Shown: positions 43,162-52,578, counted from the first letter of the stretch. The stretch: 64,000 bases of DNA from Bacillota bacterium (GCA_023399055.1 JAEWQV010000013.1:76865-140864), one strand, 5' to 3'. Translations and numbers: made by a program. The notes: a model not told the origin generated them from the sequence alone.

Positions 43162-44514
43162 TTACTTACAAGCCTCGCCAATTTTTGCAAGGAAATCGCT
43201 AACGGAAGAGGTTCCATTAGAAACACTTTGAATCTCACTTTCGATAGCTGCTTTGAACGCAGAAGGTCCACAGTCATTAATCGGCGTTCCTGATACGCTG
43301 GTTGCATTCTTTAATATCTCGGTGAAGGTCTTCTGTAATTCAGTTTCATTTCCTGACATATAAGCTGACTGATCCTGTGCTGACATACCAACGCCTTTCT
43401 CCCAGCCATATTTTGATAATTTATCTGGTTGATACATGAAGTTTAAGAATTTAATTGCTTCTTCCTTCACCTTGGAGTCTGCTGATACTGCATAACCGCC
43501 GCCGTTCCAAGCTGGGATATCGTTCTGTGAACCTTTACCACCACTAATTGCAGGCATGGTAAATGCTCTTACATTGTTTCTGATATCTTCTGCAATATCA
43601 TTATTTAAAGCCATAGAGGACTCCCAGCTACCCATATAGAACATAGCTGCCTGCCCATTGGTGAACAAGTTCATTGCAGTGCCGTAATCCTGTGAATCGT
43701 AACCGGTCTGGAACATACCGGCCTCAGCTGACTGAACTAATAAATCAACAGCCTGTGTAAATTTAGGATCGGAGAAATCTCCTGCACCAACTGCCTTGTT
43801 GATAAGTGCGGCTGCATCCTTGCCTTCAATACGAACTAATAAATCTGTTAAATAGATAGCCATCGGCCAACCATCGCCACCATCCATAGCCACTGGAACT
43901 ATGTCTTTTTCTTTGATTGTTGCACTAAGTGCTAAGAGTTCTTCATAGGTTGTAGGAACTTTCCATCCGTTATCCTCAAACATCTTCTGGTTATAGTAGA
44001 AAGCCATGATATCAGTATTTCTTGGAAGTCCATAAAGCTTGCCATCTTTTTTAAAGCCTTCTAAGGAGCCGGATACAAATCCGTAATCCGCATAATCAGC
44101 TTCATTCAGTTCTGCAAGAACCCCTGCATCCAATACTTCTCCTAAGAAGGAAGGCTGACCCCAGATACTAACTACATCTGGCATACCATCCATTGCATAA
44201 GCTTTAAACTTTGTCTTATAAGATTCTTCATCCAAAGCTTCCACTTGGATAGTTACATTCGGATTCGCTGTCATATACTCATCAATAATCATCTGCTCCA
44301 CCAAACCCTGTCCATTCTTTCTGTCTGGCAGATTAGAAAATAACTTTAAGGTTACTTTCTCTGGAGCCTTAGTTGCCTCTGGTTTGTCTGTAACTGTATT
44401 GTCCGTATTTGTCCCCTTATCAGTGCTCGTTGGCTCATCCTTTTTGTTACTACAGCCTGCTAACAGGGTAAGTGCCATCACTGTTACAAGCACGAGTGCC
44501 CATATTTTTCTCAT
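43162..44514 (-). CDS. Extracellular sugar-binding lipoprotein (ABC importer family 1)
   Basis: 450 aa. Lipoprotein signal peptide with lipobox LLAGC (Cys21), then an acidic/Thr-rich linker and the family 1 solute-binding fold (KVPTTYEELLALSATIKEKD; LFTNGQAAMFYMGSWE). GGGAGG stands 8 nt before the ATG. First gene of the locus 2 operon. Upstream (44515-44640) there are AT-rich direct-repeat-like words (GAAAATA, AAAATAACG) that could be the regulator's sites. Confidence 0.93.
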   Translation of the reverse strand: MRKIWALVLVTVMALTLLAGCSNKKDEPTSTDKGTNTDNTVTDKPEATKAPEKVTLKLFSNLPDRKNGQGLVEQMIIDEYMTANPNVTIQVEALDEESYKTKFKAYAMDGMPDVVSIWGQPSFLGEVLDAGVLAELNEADYADYGFVSGSLEGFKKDGKLYGLPRNTDIMAFYYNQKMFEDNGWKVPTTYEELLALSATIKEKDIVPVAMDGGDGWPMAIYLTDLLVRIEGKDAAALINKAVGAGDFSDPKFTQAVDLLVQSAEAGMFQTGYDSQDYGTAMNLFTNGQAAMFYMGSWESSMALNNDIAEDIRNNVRAFTMPAISGGKGSQNDIPAWNGGGYAVSADSKVKEEAIKFLNFMYQPDKLSKYGWEKGVGMSAQDQSAYMSGNETELQKTFTEILKNATSVSGTPINDCGPSAFKAAIESEIQSVSNGTSSVSDFLAKIGEACK

Positions 44515-44787
44515 ACTTCTTTCCTCCCTTGGAAATGTTATTTGCTACACGTAAATAGTAGCATCGGGTTTAAGTGAAAAAAAGATGGTAAATTTTGAAA
44601 ATAGTGCATTATTTTCGAATGAAGACGTTATTTTTAAATGACGTATTTTAAATTATATCTAACTTTACAAGCATTGGGATAATAGTTATAATTTAGAGTA
44701 TTCTAACTTTATGGTTGCATCTTAGCAAATAATAGCTGCACCACAAAATAGCTAGCAATGTGTATAAGAAATGAGTGGAGGTTACAT

Positions 44788-45123
44788 ATGGATATTTTTA
44801 AGTCCCTTTTTTACTTTATTGTAGCGGGAATTTTTGAAATCGGAGGTGGCTACCTCGTCTGGCTTTGGTTAAGAGAAGGAAAAAGTTTTATCTACGGTAT
44901 TGTCGGTGCGTTAGTGCTAGTTTTATATGGAATAATACCAACCCTTCAGCCTCAAACTGCTAACTTTGGCAGAGTCTATGCCACTTATGGCGGTATTTTT
45001 ATTGTACTTTCTGTATTTTGGGGGTGGAAGGTTGATCGTGTTCAACCCGATAAATATGATATCTTGGGAGCTTTCATTGCGCTGATTGGTGTTCTGGTTA
45101 TTATGTATGCTCCGCGAAAATAG
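44788..45123 (+). CDS. YnfA/UPF0060 family small membrane protein
   Basis: 111 aa with four predicted transmembrane helices. Family marks FIVAGIFEIGGGYLVWLWLR and RVYATYGGIFIVLSVFWGW. Related in fold to small multidrug resistance transporters; function not firmly known. ATG at 44788 follows GGAGG by 7 nt, so the longer frame from 44758 is rejected. Monocistronic, terminator 15 nt after the stop. Confidence 0.9.
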   Translation: MDIFKSLFYFIVAGIFEIGGGYLVWLWLREGKSFIYGIVGALVLVLYGIIPTLQPQTANFGRVYATYGGIFIVLSVFWGWKVDRVQPDKYDILGAFIALIGVLVIMYAPRK

Positions 45124-45136
45124 CTTTGCACTTTAG

Positions 45137-45170
45137 AAGGGACTTCCATAATGACAGTCCCTTTTCTTTG
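45137..45170 (+). terminator. Terminator of the YnfA-like gene
   Basis: AAGGGACT (45137-45144) / AGTCCCTT (45156-45163), followed by TTCTTTG. Confidence 0.7.
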
Positions 45171-45191
45171 TTAATACCTGTAAAAAAATAT

Positions 45192-45282
45192 TTATATAAT
45201 TCCTTTGATATCCTCCAGGATTTGCTCTACAGGAACACCTTCCTGGTTTATTGTAATTATACCTTCCCCAGAAATCACACAG
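45192..45282 (-). pseudogene. Remnant of a cupin gene
   Basis: The minus strand encodes VISGEGIITINQEGVPVEQ and then ILEDIKGII before a stop at 45192. The first 17 residues match the intact cupin at 52579-52893 (VISGEGTITINQEAIPV), with about 85 percent nucleotide identity by eye over about 53 nt. Upstream the frame is broken and the metal-binding His motif is absent. It is one relic within the 307-bp gap between the YnfA terminator and the Trk promoter. Confidence 0.7.
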
Positions 45283-45347
45283 TCAAGGTTCAGACATTAA
45301 GATTGCGTTAATATCCTCGATATCTCCTTGATATAAATCGGAAACTG

Positions 45348-45376
45348 TTGTATTGTATATGGAGATTAATTATAAA
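45348..45376 (+). promoter_or_regulatory. Probable promoter of the potassium-uptake operon
   Basis: TTGTAT (45348-45353), 17-nt spacer, TATAAA (45371-45376), 55 nt before the first Trk gene start. Confidence 0.45.
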
Positions 45377-45430
45377 TTTTAATGATAAGTTTATTGTAAA
45401 ACAATAGACTCAAAAGTATAGGAGAATTCG

Positions 45431-46042
45431 ATGCAAATCATTATAATAGGCTGCGGTAAAGTTGGCGCAAAATTAGCTTATACCCTATCCAAGGATGGTC
45501 ATGACGTTGTGGTAGTATCAAATGATGGTACTGGATTTAAGAATTTACCGCCGGATTTTGATGGTCTGACTTTAAGAGGAGTACCCATTGATCAGGACAT
45601 CCTTAAAAATGCTGGGATTGAAAATGCAGATGCCTTTGTTGCAGTTTCTGAAGACGATAATACGAATATTATGGCGTGTCAGGTTGCCAAAGAAATCTTT
45701 AAGGTACCAAAAGTTATTGCAAGAATCTATAATCCTGAGCGGGAGCATGTCTTCCACCAATTTGGACTTGATACCATTTGCCCAACGGATATTACTGTAA
45801 ATGTAATGCGTGAGCTGGTGGCGGTGAACGAGAATATCAGCAGTCATAACATTGGAAACACCTCTTTAATCTTTAAGCATAAAAAGGTTATGGACTACTA
45901 TGTCGGTAAAAAAATAGAACAGATTAAACTGAAAGAAGGTATGGTATTTGGTGTGATTCGAACAGGCGGCTTCCTATTTGCTAATAAGGTTGGTAAATTG
46001 ATGGCCGAAGATGTTCTAGTAGTTGCTGATACCACTCGTTAA
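45431..46042 (+). CDS. Trk/Ktr potassium uptake regulatory subunit (RCK domain), first
   Basis: 203 aa. RCK_N Rossmann domain with NAD-binding GCGKVGA (8-14) and VVVSND, where an acidic end of the second strand is expected. Central AFVAVSEDDNTNIMACQVAKE and VIARIYNPE follow, then an RCK_C domain from about 130. Cytoplasmic gating subunit of a TrkH/KtrB channel. AGGAG before the ATG. Followed after 28 nt by a second RCK gene and then trkH, one operon. Confidence 0.9.
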   Translation: MQIIIIGCGKVGAKLAYTLSKDGHDVVVVSNDGTGFKNLPPDFDGLTLRGVPIDQDILKNAGIENADAFVAVSEDDNTNIMACQVAKEIFKVPKVIARIYNPEREHVFHQFGLDTICPTDITVNVMRELVAVNENISSHNIGNTSLIFKHKKVMDYYVGKKIEQIKLKEGMVFGVIRTGGFLFANKVGKLMAEDVLVVADTTR

Positions 46043-46070
46043 CAAAAACTAGTTATTTGGAGGAAATGGA

Positions 46071-46730
46071 ATGAAAATTGTTATTGCTGGTGCCGGTAAG
46101 GTCGGCTATTATTTGGTGAAAACACTGCTTCCGTATAAACATAAAATAATCGTTATAGAAACCCAAAGAGAATTATGTGAAAAAATTGCAAACGAACTAA
46201 ATATTAATACAGTAAACGGTGATGCTACCAGTATTGAGCATTTAACTGAAGCTTATGTAGATGAAGCTGATGTGTTTATTGCCCTCACAGGCAGAGATCA
46301 GGAGAACCTGATCTCCTGCCAGCTGGCAAAAAAGAATTTCGGAGTAAAACGAACCATCGCCCGTGTAAATAATCCTAAAAACATCTCTGTATTTGAAAAA
46401 CTAGGTGTAGATAAAGCCGTCAGCAGCACCTCTATTATTGCTGATTTCATTGAACAGGAAGTGGACTTTTCCGGAATGAAAACCTTGATCGAATTAAAAG
46501 AAGGAAAAATCGCATTGAGTGAATTAACCATTACAAAAACCTCCCCTGTGATTGGTACTGCTTTAAAAGATCTTGAAATGCCAACGGAATGCCTTATCAT
46601 TACAATGATTCGAAATGATGCTGTATTGATACCAAGTGGTACAACGGTTTTGCTGGAGGGCGATTATATTATTATTACCTCCTCTGTTAGTGATAAACAA
46701 GAGCTCAAGCATTTCTTTTTAGGAAAATAA
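46071..46730 (+). CDS. trkA: Trk potassium uptake regulatory subunit (RCK domain), second
   Basis: 219 aa. NAD-binding GAGKVGYYL (7-15) with VIETQRE as the ribose-binding acidic strand, VFIALTGRDQENLISCQLAKK, ARVNNPKNISVFEKLGVD, and an RCK_C domain (SPVIGTALKDLEMP, VLLEGDYIIITSS). More typical TrkA than its upstream neighbour. GGAGG lies before the ATG. Two different RCK proteins with one channel subunit suggests a mixed ring or alternative regulation. Confidence 0.9.
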   Translation: MKIVIAGAGKVGYYLVKTLLPYKHKIIVIETQRELCEKIANELNINTVNGDATSIEHLTEAYVDEADVFIALTGRDQENLISCQLAKKNFGVKRTIARVNNPKNISVFEKLGVDKAVSSTSIIADFIEQEVDFSGMKTLIELKEGKIALSELTITKTSPVIGTALKDLEMPTECLIITMIRNDAVLIPSGTTVLLEGDYIIITSSVSDKQELKHFFLGK

Positions 46731-46789
46731 AAATATAACTTATAACTGTATTATCATATCACTGTATATTTTAATAAGAAGGTAAAAAA

Positions 46790-48172
46790 ATGATTTTAAA
46801 GAAAAAACACAGATCAACAAAACTCGATCCTTTTCGTATTGCACCTCCAAAATTGCTTGTACTAAGCTTTGCTCTACTCATATTGATCGGAGCAATCTTG
46901 CTCATGATGCCCTTCTCTTCCAGATCTGGTGAGTGGACACCCTTCCTTGATGCACTCTTTACCTCAACCTCAGCCTCCTGCATTACGGGTCTCGTACTAT
47001 ATGACACGTATACCTATTGGTCTTTAGCTGGGCAGCTAATCATCTTGACCTTAATACAGGTAGGTGCTTTAGGAATTATTACACTGGCAACATTCTTTTC
47101 CATAATTTTAAGGAAAAAGCTAGGTATTAAACGAATGATTCTAGCCCAGGAATCAATTAATTTCTTCTCATATTATGATGTTTTTAAAATAATTAAAAAA
47201 GTCATTATTATTACACTGTTAGTTGAATTAACCGGAGCGATTCTTTTATCTATCAGCTTTGTTCCTCGCTATGGTCCCATTGGATTTTACATGGGCATTT
47301 TCAGCTCCGTCTCTGCATTTTGTAATGCTGGCTTTGATATCACCAGTGCAGCTGTAAGTGGTACCTTTATTAGTATAACTCCCTTTAATAATGATCCTAT
47401 TGTCATATATACAATTAGTGGTCTAATTATTTTTGGTGGACTTGGTTTCTCTGTTTGGCACGACCTTTACATGTACCGTAAAACCAAACAGCTATTATTC
47501 CATAGCAAGCTAGTTATCGTCATTACCCTCATCCTCCTTGTGTCGGGTACCTTATTTATTCTTTTCAATGAATTTAATAATCCTAAAACCCTTGGAAGCA
47601 TGGGCTTATTTGAAAAAATAAATGCCGCTTTCTTTCAATCAACTGCTGCGAGAACCGCTGGCTTTAATTCCATTAATCTTCCTGATATGAAAGAAATGTC
47701 CAAGGTATTTACTGTGTTGCTTATGTTCATTGGTGCAGCACCTGGCTCTACCGGAGGTGGTGTTAAGGTAACTACCTTTGGTGTAATTCTATTGGCGATT
47801 TTTTCACACTCCCTTGGTAAAGAAGATATCATTATGTTTAAAAGAAAAATACATCAAAATACTGTGAATAAATCCCTAGCTATTACTGGTTTGAGTATGA
47901 TTTTAATTTTTGTAATAGCAACCATTATTGTTACGATACAGCCCCAGTTTGATGTACTAGATATCTTATATGAAGCAACCTCTGCCTTTGGTACCGTTGG
48001 ATTAACATTAGGTGCTACAACAGAGCTTTCCGAAATAAGTAAAGTTCTCATAATCCTTACCATGTTTTTCGGTCGTGTTGGCCCCATTTCCTTTGCGGTT
48101 GCTCTGACTTTAAAATCAACGAGGAGAACCAGTGATTATGTATATCCAGAAGCTAAAATATTGGTTGGTTAA
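46790..48172 (+). CDS. trkH: TrkH/KtrB family potassium transporter, membrane subunit
   Basis: 460 aa with four M1-P-M2-like repeats. The filter segments carry the conserved Gly in SASCITGL, SAFCNAGF, TARTAGFNS and SAFGTVGL. APGSTGGGVKVTT in the third repeat is the gating-loop signature of TrkH/KtrB. It imports K+ (possibly with Na+) under control of the two RCK proteins encoded just upstream. Weak GAAGG site. Confidence 0.93.
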   Translation: MILKKKHRSTKLDPFRIAPPKLLVLSFALLILIGAILLMMPFSSRSGEWTPFLDALFTSTSASCITGLVLYDTYTYWSLAGQLIILTLIQVGALGIITLATFFSIILRKKLGIKRMILAQESINFFSYYDVFKIIKKVIIITLLVELTGAILLSISFVPRYGPIGFYMGIFSSVSAFCNAGFDITSAAVSGTFISITPFNNDPIVIYTISGLIIFGGLGFSVWHDLYMYRKTKQLLFHSKLVIVITLILLVSGTLFILFNEFNNPKTLGSMGLFEKINAAFFQSTAARTAGFNSINLPDMKEMSKVFTVLLMFIGAAPGSTGGGVKVTTFGVILLAIFSHSLGKEDIIMFKRKIHQNTVNKSLAITGLSMILIFVIATIIVTIQPQFDVLDILYEATSAFGTVGLTLGATTELSEISKVLIILTMFFGRVGPISFAVALTLKSTRRTSDYVYPEAKILVG

Positions 48173-48345
48173 TTCCTGCTGCGTTTATTGTAGTACCTGA
48201 TATTTACCAAACTCTCCTGGAGGTGTAGCGATTCTTTAAACCTGGTCAAAGACATCTGTTAATCACAATATAGAACATTTTATTACACAATTTAGCAGAG
48301 AGTTGATGATTAAAGGATTTTGCTGCAACATAATCTTGGGACGGT

Positions 48346-48394
48346 AAGAGGCTAAATTTGTAGGTGAATTTACTCACCTAAAACTTAGCCTCTT
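48346..48394. terminator. Convergent hairpin between trkH and the ABC exporter gene
   Basis: AAGAGGCTAA (48346-48355) / TTAGCCTCTT (48385-48394) with a nested TAGGTGA/TCACCTA stem. This is the main content of the 320-bp gap (48173-48493). Confidence 0.65.
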
Positions 48395-48493
48395 GATATT
48401 TAAATATTGATCTTTTTGATTATTAAACTCTCTTATGATTTGGGATGCTGAGCACCAATATTTCACTCCTTCCACCCTGAAATCTTTCAAACA

Positions 48494-50107
48494 TTAAGCG
48501 CCTTCAACCATATCCCTTTTGCTATATCCAATATATCCAATAATCATTAAGGCAATGCTTATTACTGTCATTGTAATAAAGATTACTTCATCAAATTTAT
48601 CCACTGGCATTCTTGGAATCCAACTTTGTACGGCTGTTTTTGAAAACCATTCCGGTAAATCTAAAATTCCGCCAAAGTAGTTTATTGCAAAAGAATAACC
48701 AAGATATACATAAATAACTTTACCTAGCTTTGGTGCCCAACCTAAAGCCAAAGTTGCAAGACCAACAAAGAACAGAATAGAAGGTAAGAAGTTATAGCCT
48801 GCCAAAATAAAATCTTTCATAGACATAGGAGAACTGTCACCCATAGCAGAAATTGCTGTACCGCCAAGACTACCCGCTGCAAGCAAAATTCCCACTACTC
48901 CAGCGATAATCGCTAAAATCAAACTTACCCAATAGAGCTGTGCACGAGTTACCTTTGTCGAATAAAGCTGGCTCAAATGTAGCCGAACCTCTTCCGAGAA
49001 AAGTTTATTAACGATGGCAATAGGCAAAATAGAAACCAGTCCCATCATTACCATCATGATGGTTCCAGTAAATGATGCTTCAATTGAAACACCTGCCAAC
49101 GAAAACATTTGGCTCATCATTTCATTGCTTTCAAGGAAGGTCTGCATATCTCCATAAATCGAACCATAGGCTGCTCCCATAATTGCAAAAGCTATCAACC
49201 AACTGATCATTACACCTTTGTTAAGCTTAATAAATAAACCATGTACAGACAGTAATGATTTTTTTGCTGATTCTCTTCCGCCTCTTTCAGGTAAGTACCC
49301 AGCTCCCATATCACGTCCACCTTCCAGGGCAAATGCAATAATAACCACAATGATACTGAATACTATTGCAAAAATAAGAGGAACCCAATTATTTTCAGTA
49401 AATGGATATGTCAGATACGTCCAACCCATAGGATTGATCATTGAGAAATCAACATTTGACACATCTGTACCGGCACGAACCAGATAGAGTAAACCTACTA
49501 TTCCAAGTGAGGAACCAGTTGCGCCGGAGGAAGTTGACATAATTTGAGCCATAGCTAATGCGATCACAGCTCCCAGGATACCAGCCATCCCGATAGATCC
49601 GCCAAACAATAATGCTCCTTGGGCAGTAATCGTATCAGCACCAAAGCTTAACATAACACCACCAATAAAAAGTGCTAACAAAATATTGACAAGCACTATT
49701 TCGCTTATAACTGCAAATGAATTGGCTTGACGACCTACTCTGAATGAGCGCACCAGTTCAGTAAGACCATGATCTTCTTCCTTTCGAGTATGGCTCACAA
49801 CATGCAAAGCAGCTATAATCATTGCAAACAGACCACAGAACAACAACATTTCATGCGAGTACATAGCTCCTAACGTATAATCTGCTGCTGTACCTACTGG
49901 TGTCGGTCCAACCATAGAAATCATGGCCGGATTTTTCATAGTTTCATACATCCCAATTAAACCTTGCCCCTTACCGATTTCTACAAATGCCGGAACAAAA
50001 CCTCCTGAAAATAAACCTACACCTAAAATCCAGATAATAATTTTCTTCCAATCACGTTTCAGATATTCCACAAATAGGGTGTCCCAACGTGCAAATTTTT
50101 CCTTCAT
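48494..50107 (-). CDS. ABC-2 type exporter permease (polyketide-antibiotic exporter family)
   Basis: 537 aa, about 12 predicted transmembrane helices in two similar halves, the layout of COG3559-type exporters. Each half starts with an amphipathic segment before TM1 (WDTLFVEYLKRDWKKIIIWI; LFIKLNKGVMISWLIAFAIM). Contains HTRKEEDHGLTELVRSF. Works with the ATPase encoded 23 nt upstream; export of a drug, peptide or lipid. ATG at 50107 follows GGAGGAG; the longer frame uses a GTG inside the spacer. Confidence 0.88.
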   Translation of the reverse strand: MKEKFARWDTLFVEYLKRDWKKIIIWILGVGLFSGGFVPAFVEIGKGQGLIGMYETMKNPAMISMVGPTPVGTAADYTLGAMYSHEMLLFCGLFAMIIAALHVVSHTRKEEDHGLTELVRSFRVGRQANSFAVISEIVLVNILLALFIGGVMLSFGADTITAQGALLFGGSIGMAGILGAVIALAMAQIMSTSSGATGSSLGIVGLLYLVRAGTDVSNVDFSMINPMGWTYLTYPFTENNWVPLIFAIVFSIIVVIIAFALEGGRDMGAGYLPERGGRESAKKSLLSVHGLFIKLNKGVMISWLIAFAIMGAAYGSIYGDMQTFLESNEMMSQMFSLAGVSIEASFTGTIMMVMMGLVSILPIAIVNKLFSEEVRLHLSQLYSTKVTRAQLYWVSLILAIIAGVVGILLAAGSLGGTAISAMGDSSPMSMKDFILAGYNFLPSILFFVGLATLALGWAPKLGKVIYVYLGYSFAINYFGGILDLPEWFSKTAVQSWIPRMPVDKFDEVIFITMTVISIALMIIGYIGYSKRDMVEGA

Positions 50108-50130
50108 ACTAATCTCCTCCGTTTCCACTC

Positions 50131-51012
50131 TTAGGCTTCATAATGACGCATGAATAAGTCTTCAAGTGTAGGCGGTACAGCTTCGAACTTCTTAACACCC
50201 AACTTTACCGCTTCGGACAAGATATCATTGATAAATTCATTATCCACAGAGAATGTCGCTTGATTATTTATTTTCTTGAAATCATGGACACCGTTAACAG
50301 ATGCAATCTTAGCCACATCACCTTCCGTCGCCAAAGTCACTGTAGAACGGGTTAGATGACGTAATTCATCCAATGTCCCGGTTTCAACAACCTTACCTTG
50401 ACGAATGATAACCACCTTATCAGCTAAACGTTCCACTTCGCTTAAAATGTGAGAAGATAGCAAGATTGCTTTTCCTGCTTTCTTAATTTTTTCAACTTCC
50501 TCCTGGAATACAGCTTCCATCAATGGATCAAGTCCAGAAGTTGGTTCATCGAATATATATAAATCTGAGTCAACTGACAAAGCCGCAATCAAACCAACTT
50601 TTTGACGATTTCCTTTTGAATAGCCTTTTGATTTTTTCTTTGGATCCAATTCAAAACGTTTTATTAAATAGTCACGTTTATTCTTATCTCCGCCACCATG
50701 TAATTTAATAAATAAATCAATTATTTCACCACCTGTTAAGCTGCCCCAAAGAGATACATCACCTGGAACATAAGCAATTCGCTTATGTATTTCAAGACTA
50801 TCCTTCCAAACATCCTTGCCAAAGATTTTCACATCTCCTGCATCTCGATTGATAATTCCCAACAAAGTACGGATAGTTGTTGACTTACCTGCACCATTTG
50901 GCCCAATAAAGCCAACAACCTCTCCAGCCTTAACCGTGAATGTCACATCATGTAATGCTTTAAATTTACCGAATTTCTTTTGCAATCCTTGCACTTTTAC
51001 GATTTCTTCCAT
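50131..51012 (-). CDS. ABC exporter ATP-binding protein
   Basis: 293 aa. Walker A GPNGAGKST (38-46), signature-region variant GYSKGNRQKVGLIAAL (SKGN in place of LSGG), Walker B YIFDEPTSGLDP, switch His in LLSSHILSEVE, and a C-terminal regulatory extension of DrrA/BcrA type (VPPTLEDLFMRHY). Drives the 537-aa permease. A consensus-like promoter at 51172-51200 and a 30-bp palindrome lie upstream, shared with a divergent TetR gene. Confidence 0.92.
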   Translation of the reverse strand: MEEIVKVQGLQKKFGKFKALHDVTFTVKAGEVVGFIGPNGAGKSTTIRTLLGIINRDAGDVKIFGKDVWKDSLEIHKRIAYVPGDVSLWGSLTGGEIIDLFIKLHGGGDKNKRDYLIKRFELDPKKKSKGYSKGNRQKVGLIAALSVDSDLYIFDEPTSGLDPLMEAVFQEEVEKIKKAGKAILLSSHILSEVERLADKVVIIRQGKVVETGTLDELRHLTRSTVTLATEGDVAKIASVNGVHDFKKINNQATFSVDNEFINDILSEAVKLGVKKFEAVPPTLEDLFMRHYEA

Positions 51013-51092
51013 AACGCTATACTCCTTTAATAAAATTTAAAATAGTAATAACGTGCTTTCCAGTTTAAAGCAAAGTAACAATAAGAGCATTT

Positions 51093-51122
51093 AACGAACT
51101 ATTATCATGATAATAGTTCGTT
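51093..51122. promoter_or_regulatory. 30-bp perfect palindrome between exporter and TetR genes
   Basis: Left arm AACGAACTATTATCA (51093-51107), right arm its exact complement (51108-51122), no spacer. It lies downstream of the exporter -10 box, in its 5' leader, about 205 bp from tetR. Flanking GTTTAAA-GCAAAG / CTTTGC...GTTTTAAAC words extend the symmetry. Either an operator for the divergent TetR or a strong leader hairpin. Confidence 0.7.
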
Positions 51123-51171
51123 TCTTTGCTGTATTTGCCATGTTTTAAACCAAAGTTCATTTATTAATTCA

Positions 51172-51200
51172 ATTATATAGCATTTTATCAGGCAGGTCAA
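51172..51200 (-). promoter_or_regulatory. Promoter of the ABC exporter operon
   Basis: Read leftward: TTGACC (51200-51195), 17-nt spacer, TATAAT (51177-51172). Confidence 0.65.
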
Positions 51201-51229
51201 TAACAATAAAGTTTTAAACTATTATTTGT

Positions 51230-51258
51230 TTGATAATTCAAAACTAATACTATATAAT
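51230..51258 (+). promoter_or_regulatory. Promoter of the divergent tetR gene
   Basis: TTGATA (51230-51235), 17-nt spacer, TATAAT (51253-51258), 69 nt before the start. Confidence 0.65.
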
Positions 51259-51327
51259 AAAGAAAAATATGAAATTAATATCTTATAACATTCTTTAAAC
51301 ATGATAGATAGAAAGCAGGAATAATGA

Positions 51328-51918
51328 ATGAACGGTTATGAAAAGCGGACACAGGAGAAAAAAAACCAAGTTTTAGAAGCAACATTTCAATTGCTGAATA
51401 CTGGTATAGAAAATTTAACTGTTGAAGAGATAGCAAAAAACGCTAATGTTGGTAAAACATCGATTTTTAAGTATTTCGGAAGTAAAGAAAATCTTATCCA
51501 TGAGGTTTATATGTATTTTCTAAATAAAATCGGAGATACTGCCCGGGAAATCATGGCAGCAAATATTCCTTTTGAAGAAACCCTTATTGCTATGAGTCAA
51601 AACAAAATTAACCATCTTAAAAAAATCAATCAACAGTTTTATTTGGACCTAATGGACTTTTATACCATCAGAAATAATGACGGTTTATCTTTGATGATGC
51701 AGCAATACACCAAGGAAAGCCAGAGCTTCATGCTGGATTTATTTCATCGTGGGCGTAAAGAAGGCAAGGTTGATCTGAAATATTCAGATGAATTTCTTTT
51801 GACATATTTCCAGGCCCTTGTTGAAGGCATTTCCAGTCCACATATCTATCAAAGGATTATCCCTTATACAGCCCAATGGACAGAATTACTGATTAAGGGT
51901 ATTGCACCAAGACAATAA
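51328..51918 (+). CDS. TetR family regulator of the ABC exporter
   Basis: 196 aa. HTH: VLEATFQLLNTGIENLTVEE then IAKNANVGKTSIFKYFGSKENLI. Helical ligand domain with a Met/Gln-rich middle. Divergent from the exporter operon, with back-to-back promoters and a long palindrome between them, so it most likely represses the exporter until its substrate binds. AGGA site 7 nt before the ATG. Confidence 0.9.
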   Translation: MNGYEKRTQEKKNQVLEATFQLLNTGIENLTVEEIAKNANVGKTSIFKYFGSKENLIHEVYMYFLNKIGDTAREIMAANIPFEETLIAMSQNKINHLKKINQQFYLDLMDFYTIRNNDGLSLMMQQYTKESQSFMLDLFHRGRKEGKVDLKYSDEFLLTYFQALVEGISSPHIYQRIIPYTAQWTELLIKGIAPRQ

Positions 51919-51997
51919 ATCATCATATTTCGAATGGAATCAATAAATTCTTATTTATAACTCCCATATCCATTGCCACATCCTTTTTAAACGAAAA

Positions 51998-52056
51998 GAA
52001 CCCGCTCATTTTCAGATTAGCAAGTTTCTAAAAGAACTCTGGAAATGAACGGGCTC
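51998..52056. terminator. Convergent terminator between tetR and the VOC gene
   Basis: GAACCCGCTCATTTTCAGA (51998-52016) pairs with TCTGGAAATGAACGGGCTC (52038-52056), allowing G-U pairs. Confidence 0.65.
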
Positions 52057-52100
52057 ACGACATGTTCTTATTTAGTTGAACAATGAAAAATAGTTATCCT

Positions 52101-52484
52101 TTAATTACCTCTAAACTCTATTAACTCTCCGTCCGGACCTTGAAAAACAACTCTTTTCCAACCTGTTTCCTGTGGTGTTCTCGGTTCGGGAATATGCGGC
52201 TCTGTTACAACTGGGATACCTGCATCTTTAAGCCTATGATAATCTGAATCAAAATCATCACTTATGAGACAGAAATGGTATCCCTTATTCTCCTTATTAT
52301 TGGTCCAATGTTCGAATTCCAGCACGGTATTTCCCAACTGAAGATAAACAACCTTTTCTAAGTCCGATACCCCAGGAACATCGTGTTCAAAATATTTCTT
52401 GAACCCAAAGTTAGTTTCATAAAAATCAATTGACTTCTGTCTGTCCTTTACAGAAAATGCAACATGGTCTATTCTTGTAAACAT
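52101..52484 (-). CDS. VOC family protein (glyoxalase/fosfomycin-resistance-like)
   Basis: 127 aa. First module RIDHVAFSVKDRQKSIDFYE with His as metal ligand, LGNTVLEFEHW with Glu; second module GYHFCLISDDFDSDYHRLKD and VVFQGPDGELIEFRG with the last Glu. The His/Glu/His/Glu set is intact, so a metal-dependent activity is plausible. GGAGGAATG precedes the ATG. Confidence 0.85.
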   Translation of the reverse strand: MFTRIDHVAFSVKDRQKSIDFYETNFGFKKYFEHDVPGVSDLEKVVYLQLGNTVLEFEHWTNNKENKGYHFCLISDDFDSDYHRLKDAGIPVVTEPHIPEPRTPQETGWKRVVFQGPDGELIEFRGN

Positions 52485-52578
52485 TATTTCATTCCTCCAT
52501 TTTTAATCTAGTGGTAACTCCTTAATCACAGCAACATTAAAGTTTTTCTTCTACATCAAGCCCTATTTATTAAAATCT

